Assembly (NCBI RefSeq): GCF_003143515.1
Contig: NZ_CP029343.1
Coordinates: 3,348,001-3,412,000, forward strand
Length of the DNA: 64,000 nucleotides
Reading direction: 5' to 3'
DNA from: Massilia oculi
GTDB lineage: Bacteria; Pseudomonadota; Gammaproteobacteria; Burkholderiales; Burkholderiaceae_D
Position numbers and translations under genes: made by a program. Below, piece after piece: positions 7,840 to 16,264 of this stretch (positions are counted from its first letter, which is position 1; every line of letters begins with the position of its first letter). The notes below the pieces were generated by a model, which was given only the letters and a program-made list of their open reading frames with translations, had not been told where the DNA came from and did no database searches.

Positions 7840-8121
7840 TTATTCTTCGCTGAAGATGGCGTCGCAGCCTTCCTTCTGTTCTTCGAGGTTTTCCAGCTCG
7901 TCGACCAGGCCGAGGTCGAGCAATTCCTCGACCGCGTTCATGTAGCTGTTGAGTTTGGTTGCGCCGATGAGGCGATAGATTTCGCCGGCTTCGTTGCGCA
8001 CGCCGATCAGCATCGGTTCCTCGCGCACGTCGTCCAGTGGGGCGACGTCGAGCAGGATGTTGCCAATAATGTGCTTGTCGAAATGGGCTGGCTTCTTGCC
8101 GTCGATGAGAGAGGTTTTCAA
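7840..8121 (-). CDS. Hypothetical protein, 93 aa
   Basis: Not recognised. A 93-residue acidic protein without membrane segments or cysteine motifs (the single Cys is near the end). The middle reads PMLIGVRNEAGEIYRLIG, and the C-terminus is rich in Glu and Leu (VEELLDLGLVDELENLEEQ), suggesting an amphipathic helix. It starts with TTG in a TTGA overlap with the marR stop codon, preceded by GAAGGAAA, so it is probably translated by coupling to marR. Its job may relate to that regulator, but nothing in the sequence says how. Confidence 0.65.
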   Translation of the reverse strand: MKTSLIDGKKPAHFDKHIIGNILLDVAPLDDVREEPMLIGVRNEAGEIYRLIGATKLNSYMNAVEELLDLGLVDELENLEEQKEGCDAIFSEE

Positions 8122-8615
8122 GGCGTTTCCTTCAGGTGGAATGGGGAGGGAGTGGGGCGTTCGTCATCATCGCTGCCGTCATGCCGGGCGCCGGCCCGGA
8201 TGCGGGAGCGCAGCAGGCCGAGCGCGTCTTCGAGCGCGGCGAAGTCGGCATCGCTGTAGGCAGTGAATAATTCTTTTCCACGTGCAATCACTTTCGGGAA
8301 CACATCGCAGAACACCCGGTCGCCGGCAGGCGTCAGGCGCACGAAGAACGATCGCTTGTCGTCGCAGCTGCGCTCGCGCAGCACCAGGCCTTTTTGTTCC
8401 AGGCGTTCGATGACACCGGTCAGGGTGCCCTTGGTGATCAGGGTGCGTTCGCCCAGTTCCTTGTAGCTCATGCCGGTGGTATTGCCCAGCGTGGCGATGA
8501 TATCGAACTGCGCATGCGTCAACCCGTTCTGGCGCACCGCGTCGCCCGAGACGCGCTCGAAGCCCTGCATGCACTCGGCCAGCAGCCGGACGCTTTTTAG
8601 ATATCGTTCCCCCAT
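8118..8615 (-). CDS. MarR family transcriptional regulator
   Basis: A 165-residue winged-helix protein. The DNA-binding part includes LTHAQFDIIATLGNTTGMSYKELGERTLITKGTLTGVIERLEQKGLVLRE and the wing RSCDDKRSFFVRLTPAGDRV, all typical of MarR repressors (shown here only in outline: recognition helix about residues 60-80). It is divergent from the AraC/GlxA-type regulator with 176 bp between them, and forms a short operon with the 93-aa gene. The ligand cannot be told from sequence. Confidence 0.9.
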   Translation of the reverse strand: MGERYLKSVRLLAECMQGFERVSGDAVRQNGLTHAQFDIIATLGNTTGMSYKELGERTLITKGTLTGVIERLEQKGLVLRERSCDDKRSFFVRLTPAGDRVFCDVFPKVIARGKELFTAYSDADFAALEDALGLLRSRIRAGARHDGSDDDERPTPSPFHLKETP

Positions 8616-8791
8616 GGGCCGGGATTATAGCCGTCCGCCGCGCCTCCCGTTGCCCGCTACGCAAGATTCTGCAGGAGGCACGGCCGGCTCGAAACGCACC
8701 CATTGTTCTCCGGTATGATAGACGACCATGTTCTTTCATCACGTCCGTTGCGAGTCCGCCTCTTTGGCCATGCCATCTTTCATCCGCCGCG

Positions 8792-9730
8792 ATGCCGCCT
8801 GACCTGTCCCTGCTCGCGCAGGAGCGGCCGCTGCGCATCCTGCTGGTCAATGCAGGCGAACCCGATGCGCTGACCTGGTCCGGGCTGTACCAGCCGCTGC
8901 GTCTCGCGGCCAAGGTGCTGGGGCCGGACCGCCTGCACGTCGACGTGCGCAGTCCCGACAAATTCATGGGCGACGCCGGGCGCCACTGGCACCTGGTGCT
9001 GCTGGTGGCCGATGAGTCCGAGGCGGCCCTGCGCCCGGCCAACCTGCGCGCGCTGATCGAGCGCTGCCGCGCCGCGCCATATTGGGGGGGCGTCGGGGCC
9101 GGCGTGCTGTGGCTGGCCGACGCCGGCGTCCTGCATGGCGCGCGCACCGCCTTGCCCTGGGCCCTGTACCCGGACGTGAACGCCCAGGCCGGGCAGGCCC
9201 TGCTCACCCCCAATCTATACGAGTTCGACGCCAACCGCCTCACCTGCTGCGGCGGCGCGGCCAGCATCGACTTCGCCTTGACCATGGTCGAGCTGCTGTT
9301 CGGCGCCACGGCCCAGGCGCAGGTGAAGGAAACCCTGTGCATCGACCGCGTGCGCGGCCCGGACGAGCGCCAGCGGGTGGCGCTGCAGGCCCGCTTCGGC
9401 GCCCTGCAGCCGAAGCTGTCCGAGGCGGTGGCGCTGATGGAAGCGAACATCGAAGAGCCGCTCTCGACCGACGAGATCGCCCAGCTGGCCGGCATTTCGC
9501 GGCGCCAGCTGGAACGCCTGTTCAAGCAATACCTGGGCAGCCTGCCGTCGCGCTACTACCTCGAGCTGCGCCTGCGCCGCGCCCGCCAGCTGCTGCTCGA
9601 TACCAACCACTCGATCGTGCAGGTGGGGCTGATGTGTGGCTTTTCCTCGGGCTCACATTTCTCGACGGCATTCGGCGCCTTGTTCGGGAATACGCCGAGG
9701 GAAGAGCGCCAGCGGAAACTTGCTCAATAG
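8792..9730 (+). CDS. GlxA/ArgR-type AraC family transcriptional regulator (probable AST activator)
   Basis: A 312-residue protein with an N-terminal DJ-1/PfpI-like (class I amidotransferase-fold) domain, about residues 15-190, and a C-terminal AraC helix-turn-helix pair, about 205-305 (STDEIAQLAGISRRQLERLF, then VGLMCGFSSGSHFSTAF). The nucleophile Cys of the enzyme fold is replaced (GGVGAGVLWLADAGVLHG), as in regulatory members. This architecture is that of Pseudomonas ArgR, which activates the arginine succinyltransferase operon. Its position immediately before astC makes the same role likely here, but that is an inference. Confidence 0.85.
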   Translation: MPPDLSLLAQERPLRILLVNAGEPDALTWSGLYQPLRLAAKVLGPDRLHVDVRSPDKFMGDAGRHWHLVLLVADESEAALRPANLRALIERCRAAPYWGGVGAGVLWLADAGVLHGARTALPWALYPDVNAQAGQALLTPNLYEFDANRLTCCGGAASIDFALTMVELLFGATAQAQVKETLCIDRVRGPDERQRVALQARFGALQPKLSEAVALMEANIEEPLSTDEIAQLAGISRRQLERLFKQYLGSLPSRYYLELRLRRARQLLLDTNHSIVQVGLMCGFSSGSHFSTAFGALFGNTPREERQRKLAQ

Positions 9731-9794
9731 TCAAGCAGCGTCAAAAATGAAAATGCCTGTCGCACTTCTAAAAGAAGTTGCCGGTAAGCGTTTC

Positions 9795-9800
9795 TATAAT
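9795..9800 (+). promoter_or_regulatory. -10 box of the ast/aru operon
   Basis: A perfect TATAAT 65 nt before the astC start. The -35 region (about 9772-9777) is purine-rich with no TTGACA similarity, which fits an activator-dependent promoter, presumably driven by the adjacent ArgR-type protein. Confidence 0.5.
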
Positions 9801-9864
9801 GGCCCGATCATGCGGTGATTCCACCCCGCACCACCCACACCCATTGGATGAGGAAAAAGAAGCC

Positions 9865-11106
9865 ATGAACGCAAAGCTTGATTCGGGTATCGCCACGCTG
9901 CCGGTTAGCCGTCAGACTTTTGACGAGGTCCTGGTCCCTACCTACGCTCCGGCTGCGATGGTGCCGGTGCGCGCGTCGGGCCTCGACCTGTGGGACCAGG
10001 AAGGCAAGCATTACCTCGACTTCACCTCGGGCATCGCCGTCACCGCCCTGGGCCACGCCAATCCGGAAGTGAACGAAGCGCTGACCAAGCAATTGAACAC
10101 CCTGTGGCACATCGGCAATGGCTACACCAACGAGCCGGTGCTGCGCCTGGCTTCGGCCCTGATCGACGCCACCTTCGCCGAACGCGCCTTCTTCTGCAAT
10201 TCGGGCGCCGAAGCCAACGAAGCGGCCCTCAAATTGGCGCGTAAATACGCGCACGGCAAGTTCGGGCCGCACAAGTCGCGCATCGTGTCCTGCCTGTCGT
10301 CGTTCCACGGCCGCACCCTGTTCACCGTCTCGGTCGGCGGCCAGCCGAAGTACACCGAAGGCTTCGAGCCGCTGCCGCAAGACCTCTCCCACATCCCGTA
10401 CAACGACATCGAAGCGGCGCGCGCCGCCATCACCGACGACGTCGCCGCCGTGATCGTCGAGCCGATCCAGGGCGAGGGCGGCGTCATCCCGGGCAATCCC
10501 GACTACCTGAAGGCGCTGCGCGAGTTCTGCGACAAGACCGGCGCGCTGCTGGTGTTCGACGAAGTGCAGTCGGGCATGGGCCGCACCGGTTCGCTGTTCG
10601 CCTACGAGCAGATGGGCGTGGTGCCGGACGTGCTGACCTCGGCCAAGGCGCTGGGCAACGGCTATCCGATCGGCGCCATGCTGACCACCAGCGAGATCGC
10701 CCAGTACCTGGCGGTCGGCACCCACGGCACCACCTACGGCGGCAATCCGCTGGCCTCGAGCGTCGGGCTGAAAGTCCTCGAGCTGATCAACCAGCCGGCC
10801 TTCCTGGGCCGCGTCAAGGAAGCCAGCGCGAAAGTCATGGCCAACCTGCAGCAGCTGGCGGCGGATTATCCGCAGGTGTTCGGCCAGCCGCGCGGCATGG
10901 GCCTGCTCATCGGCCTGCCGATGGCCGAAGGCTTCAAGGGCCGCTCGAAGGACTACACCAAGCTGTGCGAGAAGCTGGGCCTGATGCTGCTGATCGCCGG
11001 CCCGGACGTCGTGCGCCTGGCGCCGGCCCTGGTGGTGTCGGACGAGCAGATCGTCGAAGCCGACCGCCTGATGCGCGCGGCGGTGGCGGAATTCTCCGGC
11101 GCCTGA
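9865..11106 (+). CDS. astC: Succinylornithine/acetylornithine transaminase
   Basis: A 413-residue class III PLP-dependent aminotransferase. Seen: CNSGAEANEAALKLARKYAH at 111-130, VFDEVQSGMGRTG with Asp232, and the PLP lysine Lys261 in TSAKALGNGYPIGAM. In the AST pathway it converts N2-succinylornithine to succinylglutamate semialdehyde; the same fold serves biosynthetic ArgD, and the assignment rests on the neighbouring aruF-aruG-astD-astB-astE genes (Pseudomonas name aruC). ATG 9865 follows GAGGAAAAAGAAGCC; upstream in-frame codons overlap the promoter. Confidence 0.93.
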   Translation: MNAKLDSGIATLPVSRQTFDEVLVPTYAPAAMVPVRASGLDLWDQEGKHYLDFTSGIAVTALGHANPEVNEALTKQLNTLWHIGNGYTNEPVLRLASALIDATFAERAFFCNSGAEANEAALKLARKYAHGKFGPHKSRIVSCLSSFHGRTLFTVSVGGQPKYTEGFEPLPQDLSHIPYNDIEAARAAITDDVAAVIVEPIQGEGGVIPGNPDYLKALREFCDKTGALLVFDEVQSGMGRTGSLFAYEQMGVVPDVLTSAKALGNGYPIGAMLTTSEIAQYLAVGTHGTTYGGNPLASSVGLKVLELINQPAFLGRVKEASAKVMANLQQLAADYPQVFGQPRGMGLLIGLPMAEGFKGRSKDYTKLCEKLGLMLLIAGPDVVRLAPALVVSDEQIVEADRLMRAAVAEFSGA

Positions 11107-11161
11107 TCGCCACCTTCCGGTCGCGGCCGGCCCGCCTGGAAGGGTGAGGCCGGCCGTGGGC

Positions 11162-11187
11162 ATTGTCTCCACTTATTGTCTCCACTG
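11162..11187 (+). repeat. 13-nt tandem repeat before aruF
   Basis: ATTGTCTCCACT occurs twice in direct succession with a 13-nt period, between astC and aruF, just before the aruF ribosome binding site (GGGAG at 11199-11203). Upstream of it, GC-rich complementary stretches around 11125-11155 could form a stem. Confidence 0.5.
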
Positions 11188-11208
11188 ACGTACCACCTGG
11201 GAGTACAC

Positions 11209-12282
11209 ATGTATGTTGTCCGTCCGGTAGACCGCGCCGATATCGGCGCGCTGGAAGCGATGGCGGCCATCTCGATGCCGGGCGTGCACACGCTGCCGCG
11301 CACGCGTGAAGGCATTGTCGCGGCGGTCGAGCGCTCGCTCGCCTCGTTCGCTGCCCAGGTCGATATCCCGAGCGAAGAATCCTACCTGTTCGTGCTGGAA
11401 GACCTGCGCTCGCATGAGGTGGTCGGCACCGCCATCATCCACGCCTCGGCCGGCTCGAACGGCACCTATTTCGCGTTCCGCAACGACGTGATCCAGCAGG
11501 TCTCGCGCGACCTGAACATCAGCCACAGCGTGCACGCGCTGACCCTGTGCTCCGAGCTCACCGCTTATTCGCAGCTGTCCGGCTTCTTCCTGCGCCACCG
11601 CGACAGCGCCGGCATCGAGGCCGCGCTGCTGTCGCGCGCGCGCCTGCTGTACGCCATGCTGGCGCCGCACCGTTTCGGCGACCGCTTCTTCGTGCCGCTG
11701 GCCGGGCGCCTGGATGCCGACGGCCAGTCGCCGTTCTGGAATGCGCTGGGCCGCAAGTTCTTCAAGATGGACTTCCTCGAGGCCGAACGCCTGATCGAGG
11801 GCGCGCGCAACCGCACCCTGATCGTCGAGCTGATGCCGCACTATCCGGTCTACGTGCCGCTGCTGCCGGGCGACGCCCAGGCCGCGCTGGGCCAGATCCA
11901 TCCCGGCGGCCAGATGGCCTTCGACCTGCTGGCGCAGGAAGGTTTCGAGGCCGACGAATACATCGACATCTTCGACGGCGGCCCGATCCTCCAGGCGCAC
12001 AAGAACGCGCTGCGCTCGTTCTGCGCCTCGCACAAGCTGCGCGTGGGCGCGGGGCCTGCTCAGGGGCCTGCTCATGCACCTGCTCATGCACATGATGTCG
12101 CGCCGGTCGACTATGCCGTCGCCAGCGTCGGCAACGGTTTCCGCGCCGTGACCGTGCGCTGTGCACCGATCGAACATGCGCACACCATCGACTTGCCGCG
12201 CGAGGTCCAGCAGGCGCTGGGTGTCGCGCCGGGCGACGAAGTGGTGTGCGTGCGCATCCAGGGAGAACCCGCATGCTCGTGA
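11209..12282 (+). CDS. aruF: Arginine N-succinyltransferase, alpha subunit
   Basis: A 357-residue member of the AstA/AruFG family, which transfers succinyl from succinyl-CoA to the alpha-amino group of arginine, the first AST step. Family signatures: MYVVRPVDRADIGALEAMA, DFLEAERLIEGARNRTLIVELMPHYPVYV and EGFEADEYIDIFDGGP. As in Pseudomonas there are two paralogous subunits. Odd: a Gly-Pro-Ala-His segment (GPAQGPAHAPAHAHD), encoded by a 12-bp tandem repeat, sits between the catalytic part and the C-terminal strand. It overlaps aruG by 10 nt. Confidence 0.94.
   Translation: MYVVRPVDRADIGALEAMAAISMPGVHTLPRTREGIVAAVERSLASFAAQVDIPSEESYLFVLEDLRSHEVVGTAIIHASAGSNGTYFAFRNDVIQQVSRDLNISHSVHALTLCSELTAYSQLSGFFLRHRDSAGIEAALLSRARLLYAMLAPHRFGDRFFVPLAGRLDADGQSPFWNALGRKFFKMDFLEAERLIEGARNRTLIVELMPHYPVYVPLLPGDAQAALGQIHPGGQMAFDLLAQEGFEADEYIDIFDGGPILQAHKNALRSFCASHKLRVGAGPAQGPAHAPAHAHDVAPVDYAVASVGNGFRAVTVRCAPIEHAHTIDLPREVQQALGVAPGDEVVCVRIQGEPACS
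12051..12086 (+). repeat. 12-bp in-frame tandem repeat inside aruF
   Basis: Three consecutive 12-base units (GGGGCCTGCTCA twice, then TGCACCTGCTCA) encode the low-complexity linker GPAQ-GPAH-APAH. The repeat preserves the frame, so copy-number change would lengthen or shorten the linker by four residues. Confidence 0.75.
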
Positions 12283-13331
12283 TCCGTTCCTCCAGACTGT
12301 CCGACCTCGACGCCCTGATGGAAATGGCGCGCCAGGCCGGCAGCGGCATGACCACCCTGAAACCCGATCCGGAGATGCTGGGCCAGCGCCTGGCCACCTC
12401 GGAGGCCTCGTTCGCCGAGACCATCGCGCCGGAGAAGCGCGACTACATGTTCGTGCTGGAGCACACGGGGCCTGCCGGCGAGGCCGGCAGCATCGCCGGC
12501 GTGTGCGCGATCAAGGGCGCGGTCGGGCTGACCGAGCCGTTCTACAACTACCGCATCGGCACCCTGGTGCACTGCAGCCGCGAGCTGAACGTGTTCACCC
12601 GGATGGAGACGCTGTACCTGTCGAACGACCTCACCGGCTCGACCGAACTGTGCTCGCTGTTCCTGCTGCCGCAGTACCGCGCCGGCTTCAACGGCAAGTG
12701 GCTATCCAAGAGCCGCTTCCTGTTCATCGCCCAGTTCCAGCACCTATTCACCGAAAAAATCATCGCCGAGATGCGCGGCTACCAGGACGAGGCCGGCGAT
12801 TCGCCGTTCTACGAAGGCCTGGGCCGCCATTTCTTCAAGATGGATTTCAACCACGTCGACGGCCTGACCGCGATCGGCAAGAAATCCTTCATCGCCGAAC
12901 TGATGCCGCGCCAGCCGCTGTACGTCGACTACCTGCCGCAGTCGGCGATCGACGTGATCGGCAAGGTGCACACCTCGACCCAGCCGGCGCGCCGCCTGCT
13001 GGAGCAGGAAGGCATGCATTACGAGGGCTACGTCGACATCTTCGACGCCGGTCCGGTGCTGCAAGGCCGCGTGTCCGAGCTGCGCGCGGTGCGCGATAGC
13101 GTGCTGGCGGTGGCGGCCGAAGGGCTGTCGGTCGAGGAAGCGGCGCCGGACACCGAGCACATGCTGGTGTCGAACACGCGCCTGGACGACTTCCGGATGA
13201 TCCTGACCCGCGCCGTGCCTGGCGCCAGCAGCGTGGTCCTGAACCCCGCCGAGCTGGCGCAACTGCGCTGCCAGGCGGGCGACAACGTGCGTACCCTGAC
13301 ACTCAATACCAGGAAGACTTCCCATGGCTAA
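12273..13331 (+). CDS. aruG: Arginine N-succinyltransferase, beta subunit
   Basis: A 352-residue paralogue of AruF, probably the second subunit of the heteromeric enzyme. Typical motifs: MLVIRSSRLSDLDALMEMAR, LGRHFFKMDFNHVDGLTAIG, SFIAELMPRQPLYVDYLPQ and GYVDIFDAGPVLQ. It begins inside the end of aruF (10-nt overlap) and its stop overlaps the astD start (ATGGCTAA, 8 nt), so aruF, aruG and astD are translationally coupled. Confidence 0.94.
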   Translation: MLVIRSSRLSDLDALMEMARQAGSGMTTLKPDPEMLGQRLATSEASFAETIAPEKRDYMFVLEHTGPAGEAGSIAGVCAIKGAVGLTEPFYNYRIGTLVHCSRELNVFTRMETLYLSNDLTGSTELCSLFLLPQYRAGFNGKWLSKSRFLFIAQFQHLFTEKIIAEMRGYQDEAGDSPFYEGLGRHFFKMDFNHVDGLTAIGKKSFIAELMPRQPLYVDYLPQSAIDVIGKVHTSTQPARRLLEQEGMHYEGYVDIFDAGPVLQGRVSELRAVRDSVLAVAAEGLSVEEAAPDTEHMLVSNTRLDDFRMILTRAVPGASSVVLNPAELAQLRCQAGDNVRTLTLNTRKTSHG

Positions 13332-14820
13332 TCTTTCGAACTACATCAACGGCGAATGGCTCGCCGGCAGCGGTCGCGAACTGGCCACCATCGATCCGTC
13401 GACCGGCCGCCAGACCTGGACCAGCAACGAATCGACCCAGGAAGACGTGGCGCGCGCGGCCCAGGCGGCGCGCGACAGCTTCGAAGACTGGGCCCTGCGC
13501 CCCTTGGAAGAACGTATCGCCGTCGCCACCCGTTTTCGCGACCTGCTGAAGGAAAACGCAGAGGAACTGGCGGCGACCATCGCCGAGGAAGTCGGCAAGC
13601 CACTGTGGGAAGCGCGCACGGAAGTCGCGACCATGGCCAACAAGATCGACATCTCGGTCCAGTCGTACGGCGCGCGCACAGGGGAAAGCGCCAATAAGGT
13701 CGCCGACGGCAATGCCGTGCTGCGCCACCGCCCGCACGGCGTGTTCGCCGTCTACGGGCCGTACAACTTCCCTGGCCACCTGCCGAATGGCCACATCGTG
13801 CCGGCCCTGATCGCAGGGAATACCGTCGTGTTCAAGCCGAGCGAATACGCGCCGCGCACGGCGGTGAAGACCGTCGAACTGTGGGAGAAGGCCGGCCTGC
13901 CGAAGGGCGTGCTCAATCTGGTCAACGGCGGCCGCGAGACCGGCATCGCGCTGGGCCAGGAACCGCTGGTCGATGGCGTGCTGTTCACCGGCAGCAGCCA
14001 GACCGGCGCCGCCCTGCACAAGCAGTTCGGCGGCCAGCCGGGCAAGATGCTGGCGCTGGAAATGGGCGGCAACAATCCGCTGGTGGTGTGGGATCTCAGC
14101 GGCAACCCCTTGGACATCGACGCCGCCGTCCACCATACCGTGATGTCGGCCTTCATCTCGGCCGGCCAGCGCTGCACCTGCGCGCGCCGCCTGGTCATCC
14201 AGGACAACGAAGCGGGCCAGGCCTTCCTGAAGCGCCTGGTCGAGGTCGCGGCGAACCTGCAGGTCGGCCCGTCGAACGCCGAGCCGCAGCCGTTCATGGG
14301 CCCTGTCGTTTCAAGCGCGGTCGCGGCGCGCCTGGTGCAGGCGCAGGCCGATATGGCGACCAAAGGTGGAAAAATCCTGCTGCAGATGCGCCAGCTCGAC
14401 ACCAATGCCGGCTTCGTCACCGCCGGCATCGTCGACACCACCGATGCGCAGGGCATTCCGGACGAAGAGTGGTTCGGCCCATTGCTGCAGGTGATCCGCG
14501 TGAGCGACTTCGATGACGCCCTGCGCGTGGCCAACGCCACCGAATTCGGCCTGGCCGCCGCGCTGCTGTCGCCGTCGGAAGAGCTGTGGAAGCGGTTTGC
14601 CGTGCGCGCCAGGGCCGGCATCGTCAACTGGAACCGTCCGACCACGGGCGCGGCCAGCTCGGCGCCGTTCGGCGGCGTCGGCAAGTCGGGCAACCACCGT
14701 CCGAGCGCCTATTACGCGGCCGACTACTGCGCCTATCCGGTGGCCTCGATCGAGACGGCGGAACTCGAGATGCCGGCCAGGCTGTCGCCCGGCCTGGCCT
14801 TCCCGGCGCAAGGAGCCTGA
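13324..14820 (+). CDS. astD: Succinylglutamate-semialdehyde dehydrogenase
   Basis: A 498-residue aldehyde dehydrogenase that oxidises succinylglutamate semialdehyde with NAD. Catalytic residues are visible: Asn148 (YGPYNFPGH), Glu246 (LEMGGNNP) and Cys284 ([11 protein letters not shown]). Length and context identify it as AstD (AruD). It ends 2 nt before astB. Confidence 0.95.
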   Translation: MANLSNYINGEWLAGSGRELATIDPSTGRQTWTSNESTQEDVARAAQAARDSFEDWALRPLEERIAVATRFRDLLKENAEELAATIAEEVGKPLWEARTEVATMANKIDISVQSYGARTGESANKVADGNAVLRHRPHGVFAVYGPYNFPGHLPNGHIVPALIAGNTVVFKPSEYAPRTAVKTVELWEKAGLPKGVLNLVNGGRETGIALGQEPLVDGVLFTGSSQTGAALHKQFGGQPGKMLALEMGGNNPLVVWDLSGNPLDIDAAVHHTVMSAFISAGQRCTCARRLVIQDNEAGQAFLKRLVEVAANLQVGPSNAEPQPFMGPVVSSAVAARLVQAQADMATKGGKILLQMRQLDTNAGFVTAGIVDTTDAQGIPDEEWFGPLLQVIRVSDFDDALRVANATEFGLAAALLSPSEELWKRFAVRARAGIVNWNRPTTGAASSAPFGGVGKSGNHRPSAYYAADYCAYPVASIETAELEMPARLSPGLAFPAQGA

Positions 14821-14822
14821 GC

Positions 14823-16163
14823 ATGCGTGACGCCCGCGAATTCAACTTCGACGGCCTGGTCGGCCCGTCGCACAACTATGCCGGCCTCTCGTTCGGCAAC
14901 GTCGCCTCGTTCAACAACGTGCGCTCGGCCTCGAATCCGCGCCAGGCCGCGCTGCAGGGCCTGGCCAAGATGCGCGAACTGGCCGCGCGCGGATTCGCCC
15001 AGGCGGTGATGCCGCCGCAGGGCCGTCCGAACTTCCGCCTGCTGCGCAGCCTGGGCTTCTCGGGTACCGACGCCGACGTCCTGGCGCGCGCCTACCGCGA
15101 AGCGCCGGTGATCCTGGCCTGCGCCTGGTCGGCCGCGCCGATGTGGACCGCGAATGCCGGCACCGTCAGCCCGTCGGCCGACTCGCTCGACGGCCGCGTG
15201 CACCTTACTGCCGCGAACCTGAACAACAAGCTGCACCGCTCCGAAGAGCACCTGCAGGCGACCCGCACGCTGCGCGCGATCTTCGCCGACAGCAACCATT
15301 TCGTGGTGCACGACACCTTGCCGTCGGTGCCGGCCTTCGCCGACGAGGGCGCCGCCAACCACACGCGCTTCGCCGCCAGCCCTGGCGCGCCCGGCGTCGA
15401 GTTCTTCGTCTACGGCCGCGTGGAGTTCGACCCATCCGCTCCGGCGCCGAAGAAGTACCCGGCGCGCCAGACGCTCGAGGCCTCCCAGGCGATCGCGCGC
15501 CTGCATGGCCTGGACCCGGCGCGCACCGTGTTCGCCGCCCAGAATCCGGACCTGATCGACCAGGGCGTGTTCCACAACGACGTGATCTCGGTCGGCAACG
15601 GCAACGTGCTGTTTCACCACGAGCAGGCGTTCGCCGACGAAGCGGGCACCCTGGATCAGCTCCGGCGCGCCCTGGCCGGCGTCGATACCGAGCTGCAGTC
15701 GGTGCGCGTGGCGAGCAGCCAGGTGCCGGTGGCAGACGCCGTGGCCAGCTACCTGTTCAACAGCCAGCTGCTCTCGAAGCCGGACGGCCGCATGGCGCTG
15801 GTGGTGCCGCACGAATGCCGCGAGAATGCGGCGGTATCGAACTACCTGGCCGGCCTGGTCGCCAGCGGCGGCCCGATCGACGAACTGGTCGAATTCGACC
15901 TGCGCCAGAGCATGCGCAATGGCGGCGGACCGGCCTGCCTGCGCCTGCGCGTGGTGCTGACCGACGAGGAAGCCGCCGCCATGCACCAGGGCGTGATCAT
16001 GACCGAGGCGCTGTACGCGCGGCTGGTCGCCTGGGTCGAACAATATTACCGCGACCGCATCGAGCCGAAGGACCTGGCCGACCCGCAACTGGCCATCGAA
16101 TGCGCGGCGGCGCTGGAAGAACTCACCCGCATCCTCGGATTGCCGGGGCTGTACGACTTGTAA
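14823..16163 (+). CDS. astB: N-succinylarginine dihydrolase
   Basis: A 446-residue AstB. It hydrolyses succinylarginine to succinylornithine, CO2 and two ammonia. The N-terminus [21 protein letters not shown] and the segments [35 protein letters not shown] and [17 protein letters not shown] carry the conserved residues of the amidinotransferase-fold family. The start ATG 14823 follows the astD stop (TGAGCATG). The operon continues after a 101-nt gap. Confidence 0.96.
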   Translation: MRDAREFNFDGLVGPSHNYAGLSFGNVASFNNVRSASNPRQAALQGLAKMRELAARGFAQAVMPPQGRPNFRLLRSLGFSGTDADVLARAYREAPVILACAWSAAPMWTANAGTVSPSADSLDGRVHLTAANLNNKLHRSEEHLQATRTLRAIFADSNHFVVHDTLPSVPAFADEGAANHTRFAASPGAPGVEFFVYGRVEFDPSAPAPKKYPARQTLEASQAIARLHGLDPARTVFAAQNPDLIDQGVFHNDVISVGNGNVLFHHEQAFADEAGTLDQLRRALAGVDTELQSVRVASSQVPVADAVASYLFNSQLLSKPDGRMALVVPHECRENAAVSNYLAGLVASGGPIDELVEFDLRQSMRNGGGPACLRLRVVLTDEEAAAMHQGVIMTEALYARLVAWVEQYYRDRIEPKDLADPQLAIECAAALEELTRILGLPGLYDL

Positions 16164-16198
16164 CGATGTAGTATTCGGGCGGGAAGATCCCTGTCCTG

Positions 16199-16204
16199 TA
16201 TAAG
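16199..16204 (+). promoter_or_regulatory. Possible internal promoter before glutamate dehydrogenase
   Basis: TATAAG lies within a small inverted repeat (CCCTG 16189-16193 and CAGGG 16205-16209) in the 101-nt gap between astB and the dehydrogenase gene. It could allow independent expression or modest attenuation; neither is certain. Confidence 0.35.
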
Positions 16205-16264
16205 CAGGGCCGCGTCGGGCCACGAGCTGTCGACGCACCAGGCACACAACTTTGGAGAAGCAAG

